Source: Bugulina stolonifera
Lineage: Eukaryota; Bryozoa; Gymnolaemata; Cheilostomatida; Bugulidae
Length of the DNA stretch: 64,000 nucleotides
Assembly: GCA_935421135.1 (NCBI GenBank)
Contig: OW285188.1
Coordinates: 765,001-829,000 of the forward strand
Reading direction: 5' to 3'
Part shown: positions 49,581 through 62,999 of the stretch, piece by piece
Position numbering within the stretch: the stretch's first letter is position 1
Layout: the number at the start of each line of letters is the position of its first letter
Made by a program: the position numbers and the translations under genes
Notes under the pieces: model-generated
The model's input: only the letters and a program-made list of their open reading frames with translations
The model's database searches: none
Told to the model about the DNA's origin: nothing

Positions 49581-51401
49581 GTGAATGGAACACATTGTTA
49601 CAAACAGCAATTTGGCACAAAGCACACTGAAAACTTACTTTTATGCAATATTGAACATCTACTAGTTTCCAAACTAACAACTCAAGTGAATGTGTCAAAA
49701 ATCACAAATCTGACATTATGTTTCATGTTTGCGAAGTTGAATATTGCATGCAGAGTCATGTTTTATTGATTTTCATTCAAATTATGCATTCTAAACGTTG
49801 CAAAAGTGAATCAAACGCATTGTTACAAACAGCAATTTGGCACAAAACACACTGAAAACTTACTTTTATGCAATATTGACCATCTTCTACTAGTTTACAA
49901 ACTAATAACTCGAGTGAATGTGTCAAAAATCACGCATCTGACATTATGTTTCATGTTTGCAAAGTTGAATATTGCATGCAGAGTCATGTTTTAGTGATTT
50001 CCATTCAAATTATGCATTCTGAACATTGCAAAAGTGAATAAAACACATGTTTACAAACAGCAATTTGGCACAAAACACACTGAAAACTTACTTTTATGCA
50101 ATATTGAACATCTTCTACTAGTTTACAAACTAATAACTCAAGTGAATGTGTCAAAAATCACAAATCTGACATTATGTTTCATGTTTGCAAAGTTGAATAT
50201 TGCATGCAAAGTCATGTTTTATTGATTTCCATTCAAATTATGCATTCTGAACATTGCAAAAGTGAATGAAACACATTGTTACAAACAGCAATTTGGCACC
50301 AAACACGCTGAAAACTTACTTTTATGTAATATTGAACATCCTCCACTAGTTTATAAACTGATAACTCAAGTGTATTTGTCAAAAATCACAAATCTGACAT
50401 TATGTTTCATGTTTGCAAAGTTGAATATTGCATGCAAAGTCATGTTTTATTGATTTTTATTCAAAATATGCACTCTGAACATTGCAAAAGTGAATGAAAC
50501 ACATTGTTACAAACAGCAATTTGGCACAAAACACACTGAAAATTTACTTTTATGCAATATTGAACATCTTCTACTAGTTTACAAACTAATAACTCAAGTG
50601 AATGTGTCAAAAATCACAAATCTGACATTATGTTTCATGTTTGCAAAGTTGAATTTTGCATGCAAAGTCATGTTTTATTGATTTTTATTCAAAATATGCA
50701 CTCTGAACATTGCAAAAGTGAATGAAACACATTGTTACAAACAGCAATTTGGCACAAAACACACTGAAAATTTACTTTTATGCAATATTGAACATCTTCT
50801 ACTAGTTTACAAACTAATAACTCAAGTGAATGTGTCAAAAATCACAAATCTGACATTATGTTTCATGTTTGCAAAGTTGAATATTGCATGCAAAGTCATG
50901 TTTTATTGATTTTTATTCAAAATATGCACTCTGAACATTGCAAAAGTGAATGAAACACATTGTTACAAACAGCAATTTGGCACAAAACACACTGAAAATT
51001 TACTTTTATGCAATATTGAACATCTTCTACTAGTTTACAAACTAATAACTCAAGTGAATGTGTCAAAAATCACAAATCTGACATTATGTTTCATGTTTGC
51101 AAAGTTGAATATTGCATGCAAAGTCATGTTTTAGTGATTTTCATTCAAATTATGCATTCTGAACATTGCAAAAGTTAATGAAACACATTGTTACAAACAG
51201 CAATTTGGTACCAAACACACTGAAAACTTACTTTTATGTAATATTGAACATCTTCTACTAAATTGCAAACTGATAATTCAAGTGAATTTGTCAAAAATCA
51301 CAAATCTGATGTTATGTTCCATGTTTGCAAAGTTGTACACGGCATGCAAAGTCATGTTTTATTGATTTTCATTCAAATTATGCATTCTGAACATTGCAAA
51401 A
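49581..51401 (+). repeat. block Y Z T D E E E U
   Basis: Starts at 49581, 49806, 50034, 50262, 50490, 50718, 50946 and 51174. It contains a three-fold tandem E; the first E has the private change gaattttgc. D at 50262 has ggcacc rather than ggtacc. Confidence 0.9.
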
Positions 51402-54400
51402 GTGAATGGAACACATTGTTACAAACAGCAATTTGGCACAAAGCACACTGGAAACTTACTTTTATGCAATATTGAACATCTACTAGTTTCCAAACTAACA
51501 ACTCAAGTGAATGTGTCAAAAATCACAAATCTGACATTATGTTTCATGTTTGCAAAGTTGAATATTGCATGCAGAGTCATGTTTTATTGATTTTCATTCA
51601 AATTATGCATTCTAAACGTTGCAAAAGTGAATCAAACGCATTGTTACAAACAGCAATTTGGCACAAAACACACTGAAAACTTACTTTTATGCAATATTGA
51701 ACATCTTCTACTAGTTTACAAACTAATAACTCAAGTGAATGTGTCAAAAATAACAAATCTGACATTATGTTTCATGTTTGCAAAGTTGAATATTGCGTGC
51801 AAAGTCATGTTTTAGTGATTTTCATTCAAATTATGCATTCTGAACATTGCAAAAGTTAATGAAACACATTGTTACAAACAGAAATTTGGTACCAAACACA
51901 CTGAAAGCTTACTTTTATGTAATATTGAACATCTTCTACTAAATTGCAAACTGATAATTCAAGTGAATTTGTCAAAAATCACAAATCTGATGTTATGTTC
52001 CATGTTTGCAAAGTTGTATATGGCATGCAAAGTCATGTTTTATTGATTTTCATTCAAATTATGCATTCTGAACATTGCAAAAGTGAATGGAACACATTGT
52101 TACAAACAGCAATTTGGCACAAAGCACACTGAAAACTTACTTTTATGCAATATTGAACATCTACTAGTTTCCAAACTAACAACTCAAGTGAATGTGTCAA
52201 AAATCACAAATCTGACATTATGTTTCATGTTTGCGAAGTTGAATATTGCATGCAGAGTCATGTTTTATTGATTTTCATTCAAATTATGCATTCTAAACGT
52301 TGCAAAAGTGAATCAAACGCATTGTTACAAACAGCAATTTGGCACAAAACACACTGAAAACTTACTTTTATGCAATATTGACCATCTTCTACTAGTTTAC
52401 AAACTAATAACTCGAGTGAATGTGTCAAAAATCACGCATCTGACATTATATTTCATGTTTGCAAAGTTGAATATTGCATGCAGAGTCATGTTTTAGTGAT
52501 TTCCATTCAAATTATGCATTCTGAACATTGCAAAAGTGAATAAAACACATGTTTACAAACAGCAATTTGGCACAAAACACATTGAAAACTTACTTTTATG
52601 CAATATTGAACATCTTCTACTAGTTTACAAACTAATAACTCAAGTGAATGTGTCAAAAATCACAAATCTGACATTATGTTTCATGTTTGCAAAGTTGAAT
52701 ATTGCATGCAAAGTCATGTTTTATTGATTTCCATTCAAATTATGCATTCTGAACATTGCAAAAGTGAATGAAACACATTGTTACAAACAGCAATTTGGTA
52801 CCAAACACGCTGAAAACTTACTTTTATGTAATATTGAACATCCTCCACTAGTTTATAAACTGATAACTCAAGTGTATTTGTCAAAAATCACAAATCTGAC
52901 ATTATGTTTCATGTTTGCAAAGTTGAATATTGCATGCAAAGTCATGTTTTATTGACTTTTATTCAAAATATGCACTCTGAACATTGCAAAAGTGAATGAA
53001 ACACATTGTTACAAACAGCAATTTGGCACAAAACACACTGAAAATTTACTTTTATGCAATATTGAACATCTTCTACTAGTTTACAAACTAATAACTCAAG
53101 TGAATGTGTCAAAAATCACAAATCTGACATTATGTTTCATGTTTGCAAAGTTGAATATTGCATGCAGAGTCATGTTTTAGTGATTTCCATTCAAATTATG
53201 CATTCTGAACATTGCAAAAGTGAATAAAACACATGTTTACAAACAGCAATTTGGCACAAAACACACTGAAAACTTACTTTTATGCAATATTGAACATCTT
53301 CTACTAGTTTACAAACTAATAACTCAAGTGAATGTGTCAAAAATCACAAATCTGACATTATGTTTCATGTTTGCAAAGTTGAATATTGCATGCAAAGTCA
53401 TGTTTTATTGATTTCCATTCAAATTATGCATTCTGAACATTGCAAAAGTGAATGAAACACATTGTTACAAACAGCAATTTGGTACCAAACACGCTGAAAA
53501 CTTACTTTTATGTAATATTGAACATCCTCCACTAGTTTATAAACTGATAACTCAAGTGTATTTGTCAAAAATCACAAATCTGACATTATGTTTCATGTTT
53601 GCAAAGTTGAATATTGCATGCAAAGTCATGTTTTATTGATTTTTATTCAAAATATGCACTCTGAACATTGCAAAAGTGAATGAAACACATTGTTACAAAC
53701 AGCAATTTGGCACAAAACACACTGAAAATTTACTTTTATGCAATATTGAACATCTTCTACTAGTTTACAAACTAATAACTCAAGTGAATGTGTCAAAAAT
53801 CACAAATCTGACATTATGTTTCATGTTTGCAAAGTTGAATATTGCATGCAAAGTCATGTTTTAGTGATTTTCATTCAAATTATGCATTCTGAACATTGCA
53901 AAAGTTAATGAAACACATTGTTACAAACAGCAATTTCGCACAAAGCACACTGAAAACTTACTTTTATGCAATATTGAACATCTACTAGTTTCCAAACTAA
54001 CAACTCAAGTGAATGTGTCAAAAATCACAAATCTGACATTATGTTTCATGTTTGCAAAGTTGAATATTGCATGCAGAGTCATGTTTTATTGATTTTCATT
54101 CAAATTATGCATTCTAAACGTTGCAAAAGTGAATCAAACGCATTGTTACAAACAGCAATTTGGCACAAAACACACTGAAAACTTACTTTTATGCAATATT
54201 GAACATCTTCTACTAGTTTACAAACTAATAACTCAAGTGAATGTGTCAAAAATCACAAATCTGACATTATGTTTCATGTTTGCAAAGTTGAATATTGCGT
54301 GCAAAGTCATGTTTTAGTGATTTTCATTCAAATTATGCATTCTGAACATTGCAAAAGTTAATGAAACACATTGTTACAAACAGAAATTTGGTACCAAACA

Positions 54401-54584
54401 CACTGAAAGCTTACTTTTATGTAATATTGAACATCTTCTACTAAATTGCAAACTGATAATTCAAGTGAATTTGTCAAAAATCACAAATCTGATGTTATGT
54501 TCCATGTTTGCAAAGTTGTATATGGCATGCAAAGTCATGTTTTATTGATTTTCATTCAAATTATGCATTCTGAACATTGCAAAA
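51402..54584 (+). repeat. block Y W X Y Z T D E/S T D E U/Y W X, copy 1
   Basis: Starts at 51402, 51627, 51855, 52083, 52308, 52536, 52764, 52992, 53220, 53448, 53676, 53904, 54129 and 54357. The same order recurs at 59817-62999, 8415 bp later, including the E/S and U/Y hybrids. Confidence 0.92.
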
Positions 54585-57086
54585 GTGAATGGAACACATT
54601 GTTACAAACAGCAATTTGGCACAAAGCACACTGAAAACTTACTTTTATGCAATATTGAACATCTACTAGTTTCCAAACTAACAACTCAAGTGAATGTGTC
54701 AAAAATCACAAATCTGACATTATGTTTCATGTTTGCGAAGTTGAATATTGCATGCAGAGTCATGTTTTATTGATTTTCATTCAAATTATGCATTCTAAAC
54801 GTTGCAAAAGTGAATCAAACGCATTGTTACAAACAGCAATTTGGCACAAAACACACTGAAAACTTACTTTTATGCAATATTGACCATCTTCTACTAGTTT
54901 ACAAACTAATAACTCGAGTGAATGTGTCAAAAATCACGCATCTGACATTATGTTTCATGTTTGCAAAGTTGAATATTGCATGCAGAGTCATGTTTTAGTG
55001 ATTTCCATTCAAATTATGCATTCTGAACATTGCAAAAGTGAATAAAACACATGTTTACAAACAGCAATTTGGCACAAAACACACTGAAAACTTACTTTTA
55101 TGCAATATTGAACATCTTCTACTAGTTTACAAACTAATAACTAAAGTGAATGTGTCAAAAATCACAAATCTGACATCATGTTTCATGTTTGCAAAGTTGA
55201 ATATTGCATGCAAAGTCATGTTTTATTGATTTCCATTCAAATTATGCATTCTGAACATTGCAAAAGTGAATGAAACACATTGTTACAAACAGCAATTTGG
55301 TACCAAACACGCTGAAAACTTACTTTTATGTAATATTGAACATCCTCCACTAGTTTATAAACTGATAACTCAAGTGTATTTGTCAAAAATCACAAATCTG
55401 ACATTATGTTTCATGTTTGCAAAGTTGAATATTGCATGCAAAGTCATGTTTTATTGATTTTTATTCAAAATATGCACTCTGAACATTGCAAAAGTGAATG
55501 AAACACATTGTTACAAACAGCAATTTGGCACAAAACACACTGAAAATTTACTTTTATGCAATATTGAACATCTTCTACTAGTTTACAAACTAATAACTCA
55601 AGTGAATGTGTCAAAAATCACAAATCTGACATTATGTTTCATGTTTGCAAAGTTGAATATTGCATGCAAAGTCATGTTTTATTGATTTTCATTCAAATTA
55701 TGCATTCTGAACATTGCAAAAGTGAATGGAACACATTGTTACAAACAGCAATTTGGCACAAAGCGCACTGAAAACTTACTTTTATGCAATATTGAACATC
55801 TACTAGTTTCCAAACTAACAACTCAAGTGAATGTGTCAAAAATCACAAATCTGACATTATGTTTCATGTTTGCAAAGTTGAATATTGCATGCAGAGTCAT
55901 GTTTTATTGATTTTCATTCAAATTATGCATTCTAAACGTTGCAAAAGTGAATCAAACGCATTGTTACAAACAGCAATTTGGCACAAAACACACTGAAAAC
56001 TTACTTTTATGCAATATTGAACATCTTCTACTAGTTTACAAACTAATAACTCAAGTGAATGTGTCAAAAATCACAAATCTGACATTATGTTTCATGTTTG
56101 CAAAGTTGAATATTGCGTGCAAAGTCATGTTTTAGTGATTTTCATTCAAATTATGCATTCTGAACATTGCAAAAGTGAATGAAACACATTGTTACAAACA
56201 GCAATTTGGTATCAAACACGCTGAAAACTTACTTTTATGTAATATTGAACATCCTCCACTAGTTTATAAACTGATAACTCAAGTGTATTTGTCAAAAATC
56301 ACAAATCTGACATTATGTTTCATGTTTGCAAAGTTGAATATTGCATGCAAAGTCATGTTTTATTGATTTTTATTCAAAATATGCACTCTGAACATTGCAA
56401 AAGTGAATGAAACACATTGTTACAAACAGCAATTTGGCACAAAACACACTGAAAATTTACTTTTATGCAATATTGAACATCTTCTACTAGTTTACAAACT
56501 AATAACTCAAGTGAATGTGTCAAAAATCACAAATCTGACATTATGTTTCATGTTTGCAAAGTTGAATATTGCATGCAAAGTCATGTTTTATTGATTTTTA
56601 TTCAAAATATGCACTCTGAACATTGCAAAAGTGAATGAAACACATTGTTACAAACAGCAATTTGGCACAAAACACACTGAAAATTTACTTTTATGCAATA
56701 TTGAACATCTTCTACTAGTTTACAAACTAATAACTCAAGTGAATGTGTCAAAAATCACAAATCTGACATTATGTTTCATGTTTGCAAAGTTGAATATTGC
56801 ATGCAAAGTCATGTTTTAGTGATTTTCATTCAAATTATGCATTCTGAACATTGCAAAAGTTAATGAAACACATTGTTACAAACAGCAATTTGGTACCAAA
56901 CACACTGAAAACTTACTTTTATGTAATATTGAACATCTTCTACTAAATTGCAAACTGATAATTCAAGTGAATTTGTCAAAAATCACAAATCTGATGTTAT
57001 GTTCCATGTTTGCAAAGTTGTACATGGCATGCAAAGTCATGTTTTATTGATTTTCATTCAAATTATGCATTCTGAACATTGCAAAA
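54585..57086 (+). repeat. block Y Z T D E Y W D E E U
   Basis: Starts at 54585, 54810, 55038, 55266, 55494, 55722, 55947, 56175, 56403, 56631 and 56859. T at 55038 has actaaagtg, shared with T at 63453. Y at 55722 has aagcgcac and D at 56175 has ggtatc, both private. Confidence 0.9.
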
Positions 57087-59816
57087 GTGAATGGAACACA
57101 TTGTTACAAACAGCAATTTGGCACAAAGCACACTGAAAACTTACTTTTATGCAATATTGAACATCTACTAGTTTCCAAACTAACAACTCAAGTGAATGTG
57201 TCAAAAATCACAAATCTGACATTATGTTTCATGTTTGCGAAGTTGAATATTGCATGCAGAGTCATGTTTTAGTGATTTCCATTCAAATTATGCATTCTGA
57301 ACATTGCAAAAGTGAATAAAACACATGTTTACAAACAACAATTTGGCACAAAACACACTGAAAACTTACTTTTATGCAATATTGAACATCTTCTACTAGT
57401 TTACAAACTAATAACTCAAGTGAATGTGTCAAAAATCACAAATCTGACATTATGTTTCATGTTTGCAAAGTTGAATATTGCATGCAAAGTCATGTTTTAT
57501 TGATTTCCATTCAAATTATGCATTCTGAACATTGCAAAAGTGAATGAAACACATTGTTACAAACAGCAATTTGGTACCAAACACGCTGAAAACTTACTTT
57601 TATGTAATATTGAACATCCTCCACTAGTTTATAAACTGATAACTCAAGTGTATTTGTCAAAAATCACAAATCTGACATTATGTTTCATGTTTGCAAAGTT
57701 GAATATTGCATGCAAAGTCATGTTTTATTGATTTTTATTCAAAATATGCACTCTGAACATTGCAAAAGTGAATGAAACACATTGTTACAAACAGCAATTT
57801 GGAACAAAACACACTGAAAATTTACTTTTATGCAATATTGAACATCTTCTACTAGTTTACAAACTAATAACTCAAGTGAATGTGTCAAAAATCACAAATC
57901 TGACATTATGTTTCATGTTTGCAAAGTTGAATATTGCATGCAAAGTCATGTTTTAGTGATTTTCATTCAAATTATGCATTCTGAACATTGCAAAAGTTAA
58001 TGAAACACATTGTTACAAACAGCAATTTGGTACCAAACACACTGAAAACTTACTTTTATGTAATATTGAACATCTTCTACTAAATTGCAAACTGATAATT
58101 CAAGTGAATTTGTCAAAAATCACAAATCTGATGTTATGTTCCATGTTTGCAAAGTTGTATATGGCATGCAAAGTCATGTTTTATTGATTTTCATTCAAAT
58201 TATGCATTCTGAACATTGCAAAAGTGAATGGAACACATTGTTACAAACAGCAATTTGGCACAAAGCACACTGAAAACTTACTTTTATGCAATATTGAACA
58301 TCTACTAGTTTCCAAACTAACAACTCAAGTGAATGTGTCAAAAATCACAAATCTGACATTATGTTTCATGTTTGCGAAGTTGAATATTGCATGCAGAGTC
58401 ATGTTTTATTGATTTTCATTCAAATTATGCATTCTAAACGTTGCAAAAGTGAATCAAACGCATTGTTACAAACAGCAATTTGGCACAAAACACACTGAAA
58501 ACTTACTTTTATGCAATATTGACCATCTTCTACTAGTTTACAAACTAATAACTCGAGTGAATGTGTCAAAAATCACGCATCTGACATTATGTTTCATGTT
58601 TGCAAAGTTGAATATTGCATGCAGAGTCATGTTTTAGTGATTTCCATTCAAATTATGCATTCTGAACATTGCAAAAGTGAATAAAACACATGTTTACAAA
58701 CAGCAATTTGGCACAAAACACACTGAAAACTTACTTTCATGCAATATTGAACATCTTCTACTAGTTTACAAACTAATAACTCAAGTGAATGTGTCAAAAA
58801 TCACAAATCTGACATTATGTTTCATGTTTGTAAAGTTGAATATTGCATGCAAAGTCATGTTTTATTGATTTCCATTCAAATTATGCATTCTGAACATTGC
58901 AAAAGTGAATGAAACACATTGTTACAAACAGCAATTTGGTACCAAACACGCTGAAAACTTACTTTTATGTAATATTGAACATCCTCCACTAGTTTATAAA
59001 CTGATAACTCAAGTGTATTTGTCAAAAATCACAAATCTGACATTATGTTTCATGTTTGCAAAGTTGAATATTGCATGCAAAGTCATGTTTTATTGATTTT
59101 TATTCAAAATATGCACTCTGAACATTGCAAAAGTGAATGAAACACATTGTTACAAACAGCAATTTGGCACAAAACACACTGAAAATTTACTTTTATGCAA
59201 TATTGAACATCTTCTACTAGTTTACAAACTAATAACTCAAGTGAATGTGTCAAAAATCACAAATCTGACATTATGTTTCATGTTTGCAAAGTTGAATATT
59301 GCATGCAAAGTCATGTTTTATTGATTTTTATTCAAAATATGCACTCTGAACATTGCAAAAGTGAATGAAACACATTGTTACAAACAGCAATTTGGCACAA
59401 AACACACTGAAAATTTACTTTTATGCAATATTGAACATCTTCTACTAGTTTACAAACTAATAACTCAAGTGAATGTGTCAAAAATCACAAATCTGACATT
59501 ATGTTTCATGTTTGCAAAGTTGAATATTGCATGCAAAGTCATGTTTTAGTGATTTTCATTCAAATTATGCATTCTGAACATTGCAAAAGTTAATGAAACA
59601 CATTGTTACAAACAGCAATTTGGTACCAAACACACTGAAAACTTACTTTTATGTAATATTGAACATCTTCTACTAAATTGCAAACTGATAATTCAAGTGA
59701 ATTTGTCAAAAATCACAAATCTGATGTTATGTTCCATGTTTGCAAAGTTGTACATGGCATGCAAAGTCATGTTTTATTGATTTTCATTCAAATTATGCAT
59801 TCTGAACATTGCAAAA
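57087..59816 (+). repeat. block Y/Z T D E U Y Z T D E E U
   Basis: Starts at 57087, 57312, 57540, 57768, 57996, 58224, 58449, 58677, 58905, 59133, 59361 and 59589. From T at 57312 it parallels 48669 onward at an offset of 8643 bp. The Y at 57087 ends ttttagtgatttcc like Z, as if a Z were lost by exchange. Confidence 0.9.
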
Positions 59817-62800
59817 GTGAATGGAACACATTGTTACAAACAGCAATTTGGCACAAAGCACACTGAAAACTTACTTTTATGCAATATTGAACATCTACTA
59901 GTTTCCAAACTAACAACTCAAGTGAATGTGTCAAAAATCACAAATCTGACATTATGTTTCATGTTTGCAAAGTTGAATATTGCATGCAGAGTCATGTTTT
60001 ATTGATTTTCATTCAAATTATGCATTCTAAACGTTGCAAAAGTGAATCAAACGCATTGTTACAAACAGCAATTTGGCACAAAACACACTGAAAACTTACT
60101 TTTATGCAATATTGAACATCTTCTACTAGTTTACAAACTAATAACTCAAGTGAATGTGTCAAAAATCACAAATCTGACATTATGTTTCATGTTTGCAAAG
60201 TTGAATATTGCGTGCAAAGTCATGTTTTAGTGATTTTCATTCAAATTATGCATTCTGAACATTGCAAAAGTTAATGAAACACATTGTTGCAAACAGAAAT
60301 TTGGTACCAAACACACTGAAAGCTTACTTTTATGTAATATTGAACATCTTCTACTAAATTGCAAACTGATAATTCAAGTGAATTTGTCAAAAATCACAAA
60401 TCTGATGTTATGTTCCATGTTTGCAAAGTTGTATATGGCATGCAAAGTCATGTTTTATTGATTTTCATTCAAATTATGCATTCTGAACATTGCAAAAGTG
60501 AATGGAACACATTGTTACAAACAGCAATTTGGCACAAAGCACACTGAAAACTTACTTTTATGCAATATTGAACATCTACTAGTTTCCAAACTAACAACTC
60601 AAGTGAATGTGTCAAAAATCACAAATCTGACATTATGTTTCATGTTTGCGAAGTTGAATATTGCATGCAGAGTCATGTTTTATTGATTTTCATTCAAATT
60701 ATGCATTCTAAACGTTGCAAAAGTGAATCAAACGCATTGTTACAAACAGCAATTTGGCACAAAACACACTGAAAACTTACTTTTATGCAATATTGACCAT
60801 CTTCTACTAGTTTACAAACTAATAACTCGAGTGAATGTGTCAAAAATCACGCATCTGACATTATGTTTCATGTTTGCAAAGTTGAATATTGCATGCAGAG
60901 TCATGTTTTAGTGATTTCCATTCAAATTATGCATTCTGAACATTGCAAAAGTGAATAAAACACATGTTTACAAACAGCAATTTGGCACAAAACACACTGA
61001 AAACTTACTTTTATGCAATATTGAACATCTTCTACTAGTTTACAAACTAATAACTCAAGTGAATGTGTCAAAAATCACAAATCTGACATTATGTTTCATG
61101 TTTGCAAAGTTGAATATTGCATGCAAAGTCATGTTTTATTGATTTCCATTCAAATTATGCATTCTGAACATTGCAAAAGTGAATGAAACACATTGTTACA
61201 AACAGCAATTTGGTACCAAACACGCTGAAAACTTACTTTTATGTAATATTGAACATCCTCCACTAGTTTATAAACTGATAACTCAAGTGTATTTGTCAAA
61301 AATCACAAATCTGACATTATGTTTCATGTTTGCAAAGTTGAATATTGCATGCAAAGTCATGTTTTATTGATTTTTATTCAAAATATGCACTCTGAACATT
61401 GCAAAAGTGAATGAAACACATTGTTACAAACAGCAATTTGGCACAAAACACACTGAAAATTTACTTTTATGCAATATTGAACATCTTCTACTAGTTTACA
61501 AACTAATAACTCAAGTGAATGTGTCAAAAATCACAAATCTGACATTATGTTTCATGTTTGCAAAGTTGAATATTGCATGCAGAGTCATGTTTTAGTGATT
61601 TCCATTCAAATTATGCATTCTGAACATTGCAAAAGTGAATAAAACACATGTTTACAAACAGCAATTTGGCACAAAACACACTGAAAACTTACTTTTATGC
61701 AATATTGAACATCTTCTACTAGTTTACAAACTAATAACTCAAGTGAATGTGTCAAAAATCACAAATCTGACATTATGTTTCATGTTTGCAAAGTTGAATA
61801 TTGCATGCAAAGTCATGTTTTATTGATTTCCATTCAAATTATGCATTCTGAACATTGCAAAAGTGAATGAAACACATTGTTACAAACAGCAATTTGGTAC
61901 CAAACACGCTGAAAACTTACTTTTATGTAATATTGAACATCCTCCACTAGTTTATAAACTGATAACTCAAGTGTATTTGTCAAAAATCACAAATCTGACA
62001 TTATGTTTCATGTTTGCAAAGTTGAATATTGCATGCAAAGTCATGTTTTATTGATTTTTATTCAAAATATGCACTCTGAACATTGCAAAAGTGAATGAAA
62101 CACATTGTTACAAACAGCAATTTGGCACAAAACACACTGAAAATTTACTTTTATGCAATATTGAACATCTTCTACTAGTTTACAAACTAATAACTCAAGT
62201 GAATGTGTCAAAAATCACAAATCTGACATTATGTTTCATGTTTGCAAAGTTGAATATTGCATGCAAAGTCATGTTTTAGTGATTTTCATTCAAATTATGC
62301 ATTCTGAACATTGCAAAAGTTAATGAAACACATTGTTACAAACAGCAATTTGGCACAAAGCACACTGAAAACTTACTTTTATGCAATATTGAACATCTAC
62401 TAGTTTCCAAACTAACAACTCAAGTGAATGTGTCAAAAATCACAAATCTGACATTATGTTTCAAGTTTGCAAAGTTGAATATTGCATGCAGAGTCATGTT
62501 TTATTGATTTTCATTCAAATTATGCATTCTAAACGTTGCAAAAGTGAATCAAACGCATTGTTACAAACAGCAATTTGGCACAAAACACACTGAAAACTTA
62601 CTTTTATGCAATATTGAACATCTTCTACTAGTTTACAAACTAATAACTCAAGTGAATGTGTCAAAAATCACAAATCTGACATTATGTTTCATGTTTGCAA
62701 AGTTGAATATTGCGTGCAAAGTCATGTTTTAGTGATTTTCATTCAAATTATGCATTCTGAACATTGCAAAAGTTAATGAAACACATTGTTACAAACAGAA

Positions 62801-62999
62801 ATTTGGTACCAAACACACTGAAAGCTTACTTTTATGTAATATTGAACATCTTCTACTAAATTGCAAACTGATAATTCAAGTGAATTTGTCAAAAATCACA
62901 AATCTGATGTTATGTTCCATGTTTGCAAAGTTGTATATGGCATGCAAAGTCATGTTTTATTGATTTTCATTCAAATTATGCATTCTGAACATTGCAAAA
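59817..62999 (+). repeat. block Y W X Y Z T D E/S T D E U/Y W X, copy 2
   Basis: Starts at 59817, 60042, 60270, 60498, 60723, 60951, 61179, 61407, 61635, 61863, 62091, 62319, 62544 and 62772, each 8415 bp after its partner in copy 1. Confidence 0.92.
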
